NCBI RefSeq assembly: GCF_900114925.1
Contig: NZ_FOUR01000008.1
Coordinates: 104,955 to 168,954, forward strand
Length of the DNA: 64,000 nucleotides
Reading direction: 5' to 3'
From: Marinobacter pelagius
Lineage (GTDB): Bacteria > Pseudomonadota > Gammaproteobacteria > Pseudomonadales > Oleiphilaceae
In this document: positions 50,864-61,809 of the stretch, piece after piece
How positions within the stretch are numbered: position 1 is the stretch's first letter
Layout of the letters: the number at the start of each line of letters is the position of its first letter
The notes under the pieces: generated by a model
Told to the model about the DNA's origin: nothing
The model's database searches: none
What the model saw: only the letters and a program-made list of their open reading frames with translations
Position numbers and translations under genes: made by a program

Positions 50864-51697
50864 TCACTCGTCCCCCATCAACCCGAACGTCACCACATTC
50901 ATCAACGACCGGTTCTCCCCTTTCAACCGGTCCGCCACAAACTCCCCGTCCTCATTGAACGCCTCACTGTCCGGGAAATTCTCCCGAAGCAGGGCAATGC
51001 TGTCCCGCGCGCCTTTTTTCAGGTCCAGGAACTGGTAGGTCTCGGCCATGATGATCAGGGCTTCTTCCACGGCCGGGGCGGAGGGATAGTTCTCGACCAC
51101 ATAGCGCGCCCGGTTATTGGCCGCCAGATAGGCCTCGCGCTTGATGTAATAGTTGGCGGCGTGCAGCTCCAGTTCGGCCATGCGATTGCGGATGGCGATC
51201 ATGCGCTGGCGGGCGTCGCTGGCATAGGGGCTGTCCGGGTAGCGGTTCAGCAGTTGCGAGAAATCCCGGAACGCCTGGGTCTGTTCACCGGGGTTGCGGG
51301 CGGCTACATCGATGGGGAAGTAGCGGGCCGCCAGGCCGAGATCCAGGTTGTAGGAAGCCAGTCCACGCATATACAGGGCATAGTCGGCATGGTCGCTCTG
51401 CGGATTCAGCCGCAGGAAACGGTCCGCCGCGGCCCGGGCGCCTTCCAGATCGAGGTTCTGGTAGCGGGCGTAGATCAGGTCCAACTGGGCCTGTTCGGCG
51501 TACCGGCCGAACGGGTAATAGGTCTCCAGGGCATCCAGACTCTCCTCGGCTTCATTGAAGTTGCCGGAGTCCATCGCCTGGCGGGCATTCTCGTAATAGG
51601 TCTGTTCCGGCAGGACTTCCTCCTGTTTGTTACTGGCGCAGGCGCTGATCATGACCACCAGGGTGGACAGCAACAGCAAACGAACAACTGATCTCAT
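50864..51697 (-). CDS. bamD: Outer membrane assembly lipoprotein BamD
   Basis: Essential lipoprotein of the Bam complex that inserts outer-membrane proteins. The ATG at 51697 gives 277 residues with a signal peptide ending in the lipobox ISAC; an open frame upstream would bury it. Tetratricopeptide repeats follow: YYENARQAMDSGNFNEAEES, LETYYPFGRYAEQAQLDLIY, and RFLRLNPQSDHADYALYMRG. Divergent from rluD, as in E. coli and Pseudomonas. Confidence 0.96.
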   Translation of the reverse strand: MRSVVRLLLLSTLVVMISACASNKQEEVLPEQTYYENARQAMDSGNFNEAEESLDALETYYPFGRYAEQAQLDLIYARYQNLDLEGARAAADRFLRLNPQSDHADYALYMRGLASYNLDLGLAARYFPIDVAARNPGEQTQAFRDFSQLLNRYPDSPYASDARQRMIAIRNRMAELELHAANYYIKREAYLAANNRARYVVENYPSAPAVEEALIIMAETYQFLDLKKGARDSIALLRENFPDSEAFNEDGEFVADRLKGENRSLMNVVTFGLMGDE

Positions 51698-51832
51698 GCC
51701 GGAATCCCGTATAATGTCGAAAAGTTTTTGAGCAGCGGCCATTGTAGCGGGGAAGTCGGCCCATGTGCAGAGGTTACCTCGCCCGATTGCCAGAATCTGA
51801 TCAAAACGTAACACACCGGCCCCGGGGGCTTG

Positions 51833-52810
51833 ATGTCATCTGAAAACCGAATTACCGCACGATTTGTTGTTCCACCCGATCTGAGCGACCGCAGGCTCGA
51901 CCAGGCTGCTGCCGCACTGATGCCCGAGCATTCCCGTTCCCGCCTGCAGGGCTGGATCAAGGACGGCACCCTGACCGTCAACGGCGAGGCCCGAAAGCCC
52001 CGGGACAAGGTCATGCTCGATGACGTCATCGAACTGGATGCCGAGCCGGAAGTGCAGGTCAGTTGGGAAGCGGAAGATATCCAGCTGGATATCGTGTACG
52101 AGGACGAACACCTGCTGGTGATCAACAAGCCAGCGGGGCTGGTGGTGCATCCGGCGGCCGGTCACGCGGCAGGTACCCTGGTCAATGCCGTCCTCAGTTA
52201 CGCCCCGGAAGTGGAAAACCTGCCCCGCGCAGGCATCGTCCACCGGCTGGACAAAGACACCTCCGGCATCATGGTCGTGGCCCGGAGCCTGATTGCTCAC
52301 ACCTCGCTGGTCGACCAGCTCCAGACCCGCACCATGGGGCGCGAGTATGACGCCGTCGTGGTGGGCACACTCACCGGCGGCGCCACGGTTGACGCCCCCA
52401 TTGGCCGACACCCCCGCGAGCGCAAGAAAATGGCCGTGGTCTCCAGCGGCAAACCGGCCGTCACCCATTACCGCCTGGTAGAGCGCTTCGCCGCCCATAC
52501 CCATATCCGCTGCAAGCTTGAAAGCGGCCGAACCCACCAGATCCGGGTGCACATGGCCCATGTGAAGCATCCCCTGGTGGGCGATCAGCTCTACGGTGGC
52601 CGCATGCGCCTGCCCAAAGGCTCGACAGAGGAATTGCGGGAAGTGCTCTCCGGCTTCAATCGCCAGGCGCTCCACGCCCGGCAGCTGACTCTCGAGCATC
52701 CGGAAACCGGTGAAATCCTCAGCTGGGAAGTGCCGCTGCCGGAGGACATGGTTCATCTGATCGAAGCCCTGCGCAAACACGTCCGGGAACTCGAGAGCCA
52801 TGATTTCTGA
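51833..52810 (+). CDS. rluD: 23S rRNA pseudouridine synthase RluD
   Basis: Isomerises uridines of helix 69 in 23S rRNA to pseudouridine. 325 residues: an N-terminal S4 domain (RLDQAAAALMPEHSRSRLQG) and the RluA catalytic domain with GIVHRLDKDTSGIMVVARS holding the catalytic aspartate. LESGRTHQIRVHMAHVKHPL is also conserved. ATG 51833 is preferred to TTG 51830. The end overlaps pgeF by 11 bp. Confidence 0.96.
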   Translation: MSSENRITARFVVPPDLSDRRLDQAAAALMPEHSRSRLQGWIKDGTLTVNGEARKPRDKVMLDDVIELDAEPEVQVSWEAEDIQLDIVYEDEHLLVINKPAGLVVHPAAGHAAGTLVNAVLSYAPEVENLPRAGIVHRLDKDTSGIMVVARSLIAHTSLVDQLQTRTMGREYDAVVVGTLTGGATVDAPIGRHPRERKKMAVVSSGKPAVTHYRLVERFAAHTHIRCKLESGRTHQIRVHMAHVKHPLVGDQLYGGRMRLPKGSTEELREVLSGFNRQALHARQLTLEHPETGEILSWEVPLPEDMVHLIEALRKHVRELESHDF

Positions 52811-53555
52811 GCAGCTCGTCCTTCGCCCCGACTGGTCCGCACCCAGAAATGTCCAGACGCTGTGCACCACCCGCCAGGGCGGTGTCAGCCAGCCACCCTG
52901 GAACACTCTTAACCTGGGTAGTCATGTCGGGGACAACCCCGACCATGTTCAGTCCAATCGACAGCGCCTGGCCGAATTCACCGGCCTGGACGCCTCCCGT
53001 ATCGCCTGGCTGAACCAGGTCCACGGCACCGAAGTGGTGGAGATCACCGCCGACAACGTCGCCACGGTCCCGGAGGCGGATGCCAGCTTTACCCGGGAAC
53101 CGGGAATTGCCTGCGCCATCCTCACCGCCGACTGCCTGCCGGTGGTGTTGTGCGACCGAACCGGGAGTGTTGTCGGTGCCGCCCACGCTGGATGGCGAAG
53201 CCTGTGCGGCGGCGTGCTGGAAAACCTGATCAGCGCCATGGCCGTGCCCGGCGATGAACTGATCGCCTGGCTCGGCCCGGCCATCGGCCCCAAACAATTC
53301 GAAGTCGGCCCGGAAGTGCGTGACGCATTCCTATCACACGACCCGGACGCCGCAAGGGCATTCAAAGAAGAGGGCGCGCGCGCTGGTCACTACCTGGCCG
53401 ACATCTACCAACTGGCCCGTCAACGCCTGGCCAGTGCCGGCGTCCGCTCCGTCTCCGGCGGCAGCCTCTGCACCGTTCGCGACCGTGACTGGTTTTTCTC
53501 CTATCGGCGTGATGGTAAGACAGGGCGTATGGCGACGCTGATCTGGATGAACTAG
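52800..53555 (+). CDS. pgeF: Peptidoglycan editing factor PgeF (YfiH/LACC1 family)
   Basis: Member of the YfiH/LACC1 family: multi-copper-like purine nucleoside phosphorylase/adenosine deaminase activities have been reported, and a role in keeping wrong residues out of peptidoglycan. 251 residues with LNQVHGTEVVEI, LTADCLPVVLCD and GAAHAGWRSLCGGVLEN, which hold the zinc histidine and cysteine. Overlaps rluD, and clpB follows, the usual rluD-yfiH-clpB order. Confidence 0.93.
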   Translation: MISEQLVLRPDWSAPRNVQTLCTTRQGGVSQPPWNTLNLGSHVGDNPDHVQSNRQRLAEFTGLDASRIAWLNQVHGTEVVEITADNVATVPEADASFTREPGIACAILTADCLPVVLCDRTGSVVGAAHAGWRSLCGGVLENLISAMAVPGDELIAWLGPAIGPKQFEVGPEVRDAFLSHDPDAARAFKEEGARAGHYLADIYQLARQRLASAGVRSVSGGSLCTVRDRDWFFSYRRDGKTGRMATLIWMN

Positions 53556-53577
53556 CGCCTGCGAGTCTACCCGCGAA

Positions 53578-53704
53578 TGTTCGGGCGATGGGCTGGTGGA
53601 GCTTCCCGGAACTGTCTGCAGCATGGATGCTGCAGTCAAGCCTACATGGATGTATTTACGGCGTGTTCCGGGAAGCTCCACCAGCCCATCGCTTGCTCCG
53701 AACA
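53578..53704. repeat. 127-bp hairpin element (MITE-like) upstream of clpB
   Basis: 28-bp arms, 53585-53612 and 53665-53692, are perfect inverted repeats (GCGATGGGCTGGTGGAGCTT is the first part). Outer 7-bp arms TGTTCGG (53578-53584) and CCGAACA (53698-53704) flank them with a 5-base bulge. The centre holds a second hairpin, CTGCAGCAT-GG-ATGCTGCAG (53616-53635), and then a non-palindromic segment. No coding capacity. It lies between the pgeF stop and the clpB promoter. I recall similar centre sequences dispersed in other gammaproteobacteria, but copy number here cannot be judged. Confidence 0.85.
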
Positions 53705-53747
53705 CACATGACGGTGGTCAATTTAGCCCAAAATAAAACCACCCCAG

Positions 53748-53775
53748 CTTGAAGTCCCTCCCGCCGCCCCTACAT
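53748..53775 (+). promoter_or_regulatory. Sigma-32 heat-shock promoter of clpB
   Basis: CTTGAAG (53748-53754) and CCCCTACAT (53767-53775), with 13 bp between CTTGAA and CCCC, match the sigma-32 consensus CTTGAAA-N13-CCCCATNT closely. About 80 bp upstream of the clpB start. Confidence 0.8.
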
Positions 53776-53857
53776 TTAAATGCAAAGCAATTTGGATATA
53801 ACCGAACCGCCAAAGGGTTCGCCAGATATCCGCTAACTGATTTGGGGAAACGGAAAC

Positions 53858-56434
53858 ATGAGAATCGACAAGCTCACCAGCAAACTGCAGACCGCACTGG
53901 CGGACGCGCAGTCGCTCGCGGTTGGCAAGGACCACAACTTCATTGAGCCCCTGCACCTGATGCAGGCACTGCTCGACCAGGAAGGCAGCTCCATTAAACC
54001 GTTGCTGAAACAGGCCGGCGCCGACCCTGCACGCATCCGCCAGGCCATCGCCCAGGAAATCGAGAACCTTCCGGAAGTGAAAGGCTCTGCCGGCGATGTC
54101 TCCATGTCCAACGACATGGGCCGCCTGCTCAACATGGCTGACAAACTGTCCCAGAAGCGCAAGGACCAGTTCATCTCCAGTGAGCTGATGCTGCTGGCCG
54201 CCCTGGAAGACCGGGGCTCCCTCGGCCGGGTACTGCGGGAGCAGGGCGTGGACAAGGCCGCCCTGGAAAAGGCCATCGACGAGGTTCGTGGTGGTGAGGC
54301 CGTCACCGATCCGGGTGCCGAGGAAAACCGCCAGGCCCTGTCCAAGTACACCATCGATCTGACCGAGCGTGCCGCCGAAGGCAAGCTCGACCCGGTGATT
54401 GGCCGTGACGACGAGATCCGTCGCACCATCCAGGTGCTGCAGCGCCGGCGCAAGAACAACCCGGTACTGATCGGTGAGCCGGGCGTGGGTAAGACCGCCA
54501 TTGTCGAAGGTCTGGCCCAGCGCATCGTCAACGGCGAAGTGCCCGATGGCCTGAAGGACAAGAAGGTGCTGTCCCTGGACATGGGCTCACTGATCGCCGG
54601 TGCCAAGTTCCGCGGTGAGTTCGAGGAGCGCCTGAAGGCCCTGCTGAACGAGCTGTCCAAGCAGGAAGGGCAGATCATCCTGTTCATCGACGAGATCCAC
54701 ACCATGGTCGGCGCTGGCAAGGCCGAAGGCTCCATGGACGCCGGTAACATGCTCAAGCCGGCTCTGGCCCGGGGTGAGCTGCATTGCGTTGGCGCCACCA
54801 CCCTGGACGAGTACCGCGAGAACATCGAGAAGGATGCCGCCCTCGAGCGCCGGTTCCAGAAGGTCCTGGTCAGCGAGCCGAGTGAAGAGGACACCATCGC
54901 TATCCTGCGTGGCCTGAAAGAGCGCTACGAGGTTCACCACGGTGTTGAAGTCACCGACGGTGCCATCATCGCGGCAGCGAAGCTGTCCCACCGGTACATC
55001 ACCGACCGGCAGCTCCCGGACAAGGCAATCGATCTGGTGGACGAAGCCGCCAGTCAGATCCGCATGGAGATGGACTCCAAGCCCGAGGCACTGGACCGTC
55101 TCGAGCGTCGGCTGATCCAGCTGAAGATCGAACGCGAGGCCCTGAAGAAAGAGAAGGACGAGGCGTCCAAAAAGCGGTTGTCAGAACTGTCTGACGTGAT
55201 TTCCGGTGTCGAGCGCGAGTACGCCGACCTGGAGGAAGTCTGGAATTCCGAGAAGGCGGCGCTGCACGGCTCCCAGAAGATCAAGAGCGACCTGGAGCAG
55301 GCGCGGATCGATCTGGAAAATGCCCGCCGTGCCGGCGATCTCGGCCGCATGTCCGAGCTGCAGTACGGCAAGATTCCGGAGCTGGAGCGCCAGCTGGAAA
55401 TGGCTGGTCAGGCCGAGATGAAGAAAATGGAGCTGCTGCGTAACCGCGTCACCGACGAGGAGATCGCGGAGGTGGTTTCCAAGTGGACCGGCATCCCGGT
55501 ATCCAAGATGCTCGAAGGCGAGCGTGACAAGCTCATGCGCATGGAAGAGGCCCTCCATGGCCGCGTAATCGGTCAGGACGAGGCGGTGGAAGCTGTTTCC
55601 AACGCGGTCCGCCGTTCACGCGCTGGCCTGTCCGATCCGAACCGGCCCAACGGTTCGTTCCTGTTCCTCGGCCCGACCGGGGTGGGCAAGACCGAGCTGT
55701 GCAAGTCCCTGGCATCCTTCCTGTTCGATACCGAGGAAGCCATGGTGCGAATCGACATGTCCGAGTTCATGGAGAAGCACTCCGTGGCTCGCCTGATCGG
55801 TGCGCCTCCCGGCTATGTCGGTTATGAGGAAGGTGGTTACCTGACCGAAGCGGTACGCCGCCGCCCGTATTCAGTGCTGCTGCTGGATGAGGTGGAGAAG
55901 GCGCACCCGGATGTCTTCAACATCCTCCTGCAGGTACTTGAGGATGGTCGCCTCACCGATGGCCAGGGCCGCACGGTGGACTTCCGCAACACCGTTATCG
56001 TGATGACCTCGAACCTGGGCTCCGACATCATCCAGCAGAAAGCGGGTGAGGAGAACTACGAGGCCATGAAGAATGCGGTGATGGAAGTGGTAGGCACCCA
56101 TTTCCGCCCTGAATTCATCAACCGCGTGGACGAAGTGGTGGTGTTCCATCCGCTGGCGGAAGACCAGATCCGAGGCATCGCCAAGATCCAGATCGCCGGT
56201 CTGAGCAAGCGCCTGAAGGAACAGGACATGAAGCTGGAGCTGGACGACGTGGCCATGGATCTGCTGGCGGAAGTGGGCTACGACCCGGTTTACGGTGCAC
56301 GGCCGCTGAAGCGGGCGATCCAGCGCAACATCGAGAATCCGCTGGCGCAGAAGCTGCTGCAGGGAGAGTTTGTGTCCGGGGATACCATTCGCGGCACGGT
56401 GAAGGATCACCAGCTGGTGTTCGAGAAGGCCTGA
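53858..56434 (+). CDS. clpB: ATP-dependent disaggregase ClpB
   Basis: Hexameric AAA+ chaperone that pulls apart protein aggregates with DnaK. 858 residues: N-domain ([20 protein letters not shown]), first AAA+ with GEPGVGKT, the coiled-coil middle domain that marks ClpB rather than ClpA, and second AAA+ with [13 protein letters not shown] and [13 protein letters not shown]. No ClpP-binding loop is seen. Transcribed from a sigma-32 promoter. Converges on a DUF4124 gene with two palindromic repeats between. Confidence 0.98.
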   Translation: MRIDKLTSKLQTALADAQSLAVGKDHNFIEPLHLMQALLDQEGSSIKPLLKQAGADPARIRQAIAQEIENLPEVKGSAGDVSMSNDMGRLLNMADKLSQKRKDQFISSELMLLAALEDRGSLGRVLREQGVDKAALEKAIDEVRGGEAVTDPGAEENRQALSKYTIDLTERAAEGKLDPVIGRDDEIRRTIQVLQRRRKNNPVLIGEPGVGKTAIVEGLAQRIVNGEVPDGLKDKKVLSLDMGSLIAGAKFRGEFEERLKALLNELSKQEGQIILFIDEIHTMVGAGKAEGSMDAGNMLKPALARGELHCVGATTLDEYRENIEKDAALERRFQKVLVSEPSEEDTIAILRGLKERYEVHHGVEVTDGAIIAAAKLSHRYITDRQLPDKAIDLVDEAASQIRMEMDSKPEALDRLERRLIQLKIEREALKKEKDEASKKRLSELSDVISGVEREYADLEEVWNSEKAALHGSQKIKSDLEQARIDLENARRAGDLGRMSELQYGKIPELERQLEMAGQAEMKKMELLRNRVTDEEIAEVVSKWTGIPVSKMLEGERDKLMRMEEALHGRVIGQDEAVEAVSNAVRRSRAGLSDPNRPNGSFLFLGPTGVGKTELCKSLASFLFDTEEAMVRIDMSEFMEKHSVARLIGAPPGYVGYEEGGYLTEAVRRRPYSVLLLDEVEKAHPDVFNILLQVLEDGRLTDGQGRTVDFRNTVIVMTSNLGSDIIQQKAGEENYEAMKNAVMEVVGTHFRPEFINRVDEVVVFHPLAEDQIRGIAKIQIAGLSKRLKEQDMKLELDDVAMDLLAEVGYDPVYGARPLKRAIQRNIENPLAQKLLQGEFVSGDTIRGTVKDHQLVFEKA

Positions 56435-56465
56435 TCGGTATCGGACAGAGCCGGGATTTGAAGTC

Positions 56466-56559
56466 GGGGTCAGAAGAAAGCTTTCTTCTGACCCCATTTT
56501 CAAGCCTGACTCGGGGTTACATCTAAGACGGGGTCAGATGAAAGCCTTCATCTGACCCC
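56466..56559. repeat. 30-bp palindromic repeat, two copies (clpB and DUF4124 gene converge)
   Basis: Copies at 56466-56495 (perfect palindrome, GAAG/CTTC) and 56530-56559 (GATG/CATC), starts 64 bp apart. The second ends 11 bp before the DUF4124 stop codon. Confidence 0.95.
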
Positions 56560-56570
56560 ACCTTCACCCC

Positions 56571-57032
56571 TCATTCTTCCATCGGCCCACAATTCTCTTC
56601 GGCAATCTCCTCAAACCGCATCCGCTGCTCGGCAATCTCTTCCGGTGACAGGTACCGCCGCTCGCCGTCTTCCTCCACCTGGATCCGCGCATTGCTGTCG
56701 ATGATTCTCAGGTTGGACTGGGCAGTCGCACAATTGGCCTCGCGCTGCTTGCGGATCGCTTCCATCTCGGCCCGTTCACGCTCGGTCAGTTCGCGCTTTT
56801 CCGCTTCCTGCTCCATGGCCTGCACCTGCTCCTGGGGGCTGGTTCGGTTGGACGCGTTGGTGGAACCCTTGCCGGAACGGACACTGACCTGCTCGGCCTT
56901 GCTGCCCGTGGGCTGGCGGTCACCAAAATGGGTAACGCCGTTTTCGTCCGTCCATTTGTAGACGGAACCGCTGTGGGCAATGCCCGGTACCAAAGCCATT
57001 AACAGGGTCAACATCAGGATTTTTCTGTTCAT
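56571..57032 (-). CDS. DUF4124 domain-containing exported protein
   Basis: A 153-residue protein with a Sec signal peptide (ILMLTLLMALVPGIAHS) followed by the DUF4124 core VYKWTDENGVTHFGDRQP, then a charged coiled-coil-like region rich in Glu, Arg and Gln, ending in NCGPMEE. DUF4124 proteins are common periplasmic proteins of gammaproteobacteria with no known function. Two cysteines, NCATAQ and ENCGP, could pair. Confidence 0.88.
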   Translation of the reverse strand: MNRKILMLTLLMALVPGIAHSGSVYKWTDENGVTHFGDRQPTGSKAEQVSVRSGKGSTNASNRTSPQEQVQAMEQEAEKRELTERERAEMEAIRKQREANCATAQSNLRIIDSNARIQVEEDGERRYLSPEEIAEQRMRFEEIAEENCGPMEE

Positions 57033-57534
57033 GGATCTACTCGCCGTGGTTTGCTACCGGTCAGATTCCGCTGCCGGTTGGAATTATTGGTGAAGTCTAT
57101 CATGCCATCCGGAACGCCGATTTTCTTTCGTCTGGTTCAAATCTCGGGGCCCGGATTCTCCAAGTATGGCAGACCTTCGGTCATATTGGGTGGATTAACG
57201 GCCGGCGGCTATTGACAGGGAGTTTCGCGCTGTCAGAATTGGCGATTGCCTGAAACTGGGGTTAATTCGGCAGGCAATCCCGAGCGAGTATCCCCCGTTA
57301 ATCACCACACTGAACACATCGGGTCCCGATGTGCGCTGGTTGTTGCTTACGTGCAACCCGTTGATTGGTCGTTCTCCGCAACCCTCAGGAGGGCGGCTGG
57401 CCAGGAGACAACCTCTTATTTTGCAGGTGTGGAGGAGCAAGCCGGTTCCGCTTTCACAAGAAGCAGGGAGACCGTGAATCCAGGCAACCGGGGCGAAACC
57501 CGGCTCATTCACTCGTAGAAGAGGGTAGAAAATC
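57033..57534. other. Intergenic region and structured ilvI leader
   Basis: 502 bp between the divergent DUF4124 and ilvI genes. Up to about 57200 no strong feature is visible; it should include the DUF4124 promoter. From 57246 on it is a leader of roughly 290 nt with at least three inverted repeats: 57244-57252/57271-57279, 57315-57333, and GGTTG 57338-57342/CAACC near 57354-57358. A possible 11-codon reading frame spans 57329-57364. GAGGG near 57523 is the ilvI ribosome-binding site. Confidence 0.55.
57212..57239 (+). promoter_or_regulatory. Candidate ilvI promoter
   Basis: TTGACA (57212-57217), a perfect -35 box, and CAGAAT (57234-57239) 16 bp downstream. The start point would be near 57246, giving a leader of about 290 nt before ilvI. 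Confidence 0.55.
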
Positions 57535-59253
57535 GTGGAGTTATTGTCTGGCGCCGATATGCTGATCCGGTCCCTTCAGGATGAAGGTATCGAATACATA
57601 TACGGCTATCCGGGTGGTGCAGCCCTTCATATTTATGATGCGCTGTTCAGGCAGGACAAAGTCAAGCATATTCTGGTACGGCACGAGCAGGCGGCGGTCC
57701 ATATGGCCGACGGCTACGCCCGCGCGACCGGAAAACCAGGTACCGTACTGGTGACCTCGGGTCCTGGAGCCACCAACACCATTACCGGCATTGCCACCGC
57801 GTTCATGGATTCCATCCCCATGGTGGTTCTGTGTGGTCAGGTTGCCTCCCACCTCATTGGTGAGGATGCCTTCCAGGAAACCGACATGATCGGTGTTTCC
57901 CGTCCCGTGGTGAAGCACAACCTGAGCGTGCGCCACCCCGAGGAAATTCCTGAAGTCATTCGCAAGGCCTACTACATTGCCGCGACCGGCCGTCCCGGCC
58001 CGGTGGTGGTGGATATCCCCAAGGATATGACCACGCCGAACGAGCGCTATGAGTATTCCTATCCGAAGAAGGTCAAGCTGCGCTCTTACAATCCGGCCAT
58101 TCGTGGCCACGCTGGCCAGATCAAGAAAGCGGTCGATATGCTGCTGGCGGCCAAGCGCCCGGTTATCTATGCCGGCGGCGGTGTGATCCTGGGCAAGGCC
58201 TCGAACCAGCTGACCGAGCTGACCCGCATGCTGGGTTATCCGCTCACCAATACCCTGATGGGTATCGGCTGTTACCCGGCATCCGACAAGCAGCATCTGG
58301 GCTGGCTGGGCATGCATGGCACCTACGAAGCCAACATGGCCATGCACCACTCGGATCTGATTCTCTGTGTCGGCGCCCGTTTTGACGACCGGGTAACCAA
58401 CGCCACCGAGAAGTTCTGTCCGGGTGCCCGGATCATCCACATCGACATCGATCCGGCCTCCATCTCCAAGACCGTGGAAGCGGATGTGCCCATCGTCGGC
58501 CCCGTGGATGCGGTGCTCAAGGAGATGCTTGCCCTGGTGAAAGAGAGCAAGGACAAGCCCGATGCCGACGCGCTGGCTTCCTGGTGGAAGCAGATCGACG
58601 AGTGGCGGGCGTTCCACGGCATGCGTTACGAAACCAGCCCGGATGTCATCAAGCCGCAGGAAGTGATCGAACTGCTTTGCAAGCTGACCAACGGCGAGGC
58701 GTTTGTCACCTCCGACGTGGGCCAGCACCAGATGTTTGCGGCCCAGTACTACAAGTTCGACAAGCCCAATCGCTGGATCAACTCCGGTGGCCTCGGCACC
58801 ATGGGCTTCGGCCTGCCGGCGGCGATGGGTGTCAAGCTTACCCATCCGGACGACGAGGTGCTGTGCATCACCGGTGAGGGCAGTATCCAGATGAACATCC
58901 AGGAACTGTCCACCTGCAAGCAGTACAACCTGCCGGTGAAGATCATCAACCTGAACAACCAGGCCCTGGGCATGGTGAAGCAGTGGCAGGACATGAACTA
59001 CGAGTCCCGTCACTCCCAGTCCTACATGGAGTCCCTGCCGGACTTCATCAAGCTGGCGGAAGCCTATGGCCACGTGGGCGTGCGCATCGAGAAGAAGGAG
59101 GACCTTGAGTCCAAGCTCAAGGAAGTCCTGGCGATGAAAGACAAGCTGGTGTTTGTCGACATCTATGTCGACCGCTTCGAGCATGTCTACCCGATGCAGG
59201 TAGCCCGCGGTTCCATGAAAGACATGTGGCTCAGCAAGACGGAGAGGGTGTGA
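57535..59253 (+). CDS. ilvI: Acetolactate synthase large subunit
   Basis: ThDP- and FAD-dependent first common enzyme of valine, leucine and isoleucine synthesis. 572 residues. The start is GTG at 57535: [20 protein letters not shown] aligns with the known N-terminus of E. coli IlvI, and GAGGG precedes it. E51 ([18 protein letters not shown]) activates ThDP. The ThDP metal motif starts [18 protein letters not shown] and ends NLNN (Glu for the classical Asp, a frequent variant). Forms an operon with ilvH, 2 bp away. Confidence 0.97.
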   Translation: MELLSGADMLIRSLQDEGIEYIYGYPGGAALHIYDALFRQDKVKHILVRHEQAAVHMADGYARATGKPGTVLVTSGPGATNTITGIATAFMDSIPMVVLCGQVASHLIGEDAFQETDMIGVSRPVVKHNLSVRHPEEIPEVIRKAYYIAATGRPGPVVVDIPKDMTTPNERYEYSYPKKVKLRSYNPAIRGHAGQIKKAVDMLLAAKRPVIYAGGGVILGKASNQLTELTRMLGYPLTNTLMGIGCYPASDKQHLGWLGMHGTYEANMAMHHSDLILCVGARFDDRVTNATEKFCPGARIIHIDIDPASISKTVEADVPIVGPVDAVLKEMLALVKESKDKPDADALASWWKQIDEWRAFHGMRYETSPDVIKPQEVIELLCKLTNGEAFVTSDVGQHQMFAAQYYKFDKPNRWINSGGLGTMGFGLPAAMGVKLTHPDDEVLCITGEGSIQMNIQELSTCKQYNLPVKIINLNNQALGMVKQWQDMNYESRHSQSYMESLPDFIKLAEAYGHVGVRIEKKEDLESKLKEVLAMKDKLVFVDIYVDRFEHVYPMQVARGSMKDMWLSKTERV

Positions 59254-59255
59254 TC

Positions 59256-59747
59256 ATGCGTCGAATCATTTCTGTTTTGCTGGAAAACGAGCCGGGTGCG
59301 CTGTCACGGGTGGTTGGCCTGTTTTCCCAGCGCAACTACAACATTGAAACACTGACCGTGGCGCCGACCGAAGACGAGACCCTGTCCCGTCTGACCGTTA
59401 CCACCACCGGTTCTGACAAGGTCATCGAACAGATCACCAAACAGCTGAACAAGCTGATTGAAGTGGTGAAGCTGGTGGATCTGACCGAAGGCGCCCACAT
59501 CGAGCGCGAGCTGATGCTGGTGAAGCTGAAGGCCACCGGTTCCCAGCGCGCCGAGATCAAGCGCACGGTGGATATCTTCCGCGGCCAGATCGTGGACGTC
59601 ACCAGCTCGGTGTACACGGTTCAGCTGGCGGGCGACAGCGACAAGCTCGACGGCTTTATCCAGGCAGTCGGTACTTCCGGAGTTCTGGAAGTGGTCCGTA
59701 CCGGGGTGTCCGGTATTGCCCGCGGCGAGAAGGTGCTGAGCCTGTAA
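59256..59747 (+). CDS. ilvH: Acetolactate synthase small (regulatory) subunit
   Basis: ACT-domain subunit that activates the large subunit and confers valine feedback inhibition. The ATG at 59256 gives 163 residues: MRRIISVLLENEPGALSRVV begins the ACT domain, GLFSQRNYNIETLTVAPTED follows, and the second half (RAEIKRTVDIFRGQIVDV) is the IlvH C-terminal domain. Directly after ilvI, before ilvC. Confidence 0.96.
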   Translation: MRRIISVLLENEPGALSRVVGLFSQRNYNIETLTVAPTEDETLSRLTVTTTGSDKVIEQITKQLNKLIEVVKLVDLTEGAHIERELMLVKLKATGSQRAEIKRTVDIFRGQIVDVTSSVYTVQLAGDSDKLDGFIQAVGTSGVLEVVRTGVSGIARGEKVLSL

Positions 59748-59801
59748 CGGCCAGAATTGACAAGTTCGAACATCATGGCCCTGCGGGGCCATCACAAATA
59801 A

Positions 59802-60830
<1,029 letters not shown>

Positions 60831-60854
60831 TCCGGATTCCCGGCACAGTTTTCG

Positions 60855-60882
60855 AAAACGCGGCCCGGGTGGCCGCGTTTTT
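60855..60882 (+). terminator. Rho-independent terminator after ilvC
   Basis: AAACGCGGCC (60856-60865), loop CGGGT, GGCCGCGTTT (60871-60880), then more T. It lies 26 bp after the ilvC stop. Confidence 0.9.
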
Positions 60883-60921
60883 CGTATATACTCCGCCCAA
60901 ATGCTTTCCGGAGTTCCAGGA

Positions 60922-61749
60922 ATGACTGAAGAGAAAAAATCTGTCGACGCAGAAGCCACCTTCAAGAATGAACAGCCAGAGACCCAGGACCCTGAGATCG
61001 ATTCCGGTGAGGTCGTGGAAGAGGAGCTGGTCGAAGGAGCGCCCGTCCGTCGCAAGGGTATTTATCTGCTGCCGAACGCGCTGACTACCGCGTCCTTGTT
61101 TTCGGGGTTTTATGCGATTGTCTCGGCCGCCAACGGTGTCTTTGATAACGCGGCGATTGCGATCTTTGTTTCCATGATCCTCGACGGCCTGGATGGCCGT
61201 GTCGCACGGATGACCAACACCCAGAGCAAGTTCGGCGAGGAGTACGACAGTCTCGCAGACATGGTGGCCTTCGGCGTGGCGCCGGGGCTGGTGGCCTTTT
61301 TCTGGTCCCTGAACGGCCTTGGCAAGTTCGGCTGGGCCATCACGTTCATCTATGTTGCCGGCGCTGCCTTGCGGTTGGCCCGCTTCAATACGCAGATCGG
61401 TTCAGTGGACAAGAAGTTCTTTGTCGGGCTGGCCAGTCCGTCCGCGGCCGCCTGTGTTGCCGGTCTGGTCTGGTGCTTCCACCAGTTCGAGCCCTCCACC
61501 TGGCTGACCATGCTGACAGTCATCGTGGTCGGCGGTACCGGGGTGCTGATGGTCAGCAATATTCTCTATCGGAGCTTCAAGGATCTGGACATGCGGGGCC
61601 GCGTGCCGTTCGCTGCCATCTTGCTCGTGGTCCTTATCCTTGTGGTGATCGCCCTGGACCCGGCAACCGTATTGTTTACCGTGTTCCTGCTCTATGCGTT
61701 GTCCGGACCTGCCCGCGCCCTGTTTCGCGGCAAGCCACGCCGTCAATAA
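60922..61749 (+). CDS. pssA: CDP-diacylglycerol-serine O-phosphatidyltransferase
   Basis: Makes phosphatidylserine, precursor of phosphatidylethanolamine. Integral membrane CDP-alcohol phosphotransferase: the signature is DGLDGRVARMTNTQSKFGEE followed by YDSLADMVAFG. About seven hydrophobic segments; this is the Bacillus-type subclass, not the E. coli soluble type. A polar, acidic N-terminal stretch of about 45 residues precedes the first helix. The ATG at 60922 follows TCCAGGA; ATG 60901 is an alternative. 275 residues. Confidence 0.94.
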   Translation: MTEEKKSVDAEATFKNEQPETQDPEIDSGEVVEEELVEGAPVRRKGIYLLPNALTTASLFSGFYAIVSAANGVFDNAAIAIFVSMILDGLDGRVARMTNTQSKFGEEYDSLADMVAFGVAPGLVAFFWSLNGLGKFGWAITFIYVAGAALRLARFNTQIGSVDKKFFVGLASPSAAACVAGLVWCFHQFEPSTWLTMLTVIVVGGTGVLMVSNILYRSFKDLDMRGRVPFAAILLVVLILVVIALDPATVLFTVFLLYALSGPARALFRGKPRRQ

Positions 61750-61773
61750 GGCGTAACAACCCTGCAGTTATTG

Positions 61774-61794
61774 CCCCGGGCCCGGCGCCCGGGG
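61774..61794 (+). terminator. GC-rich hairpin after pssA
   Basis: CCCCGGGC (61774-61781) pairs with GCCCGGGG (61787-61794). No U-tract follows, so termination is uncertain; it may act as an RNA-stabilising 3' hairpin for pssA. Confidence 0.45.
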
Positions 61795-61809
61795 AATTCT
61801 GACGGGATA

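Noticed and set aside
57246..57518. 90-codon open frame in the ilvI leader
   Set aside because: It needs a TTG start without a ribosome-binding site, has no family similarity and overlaps the hairpins that make a non-coding leader more likely.
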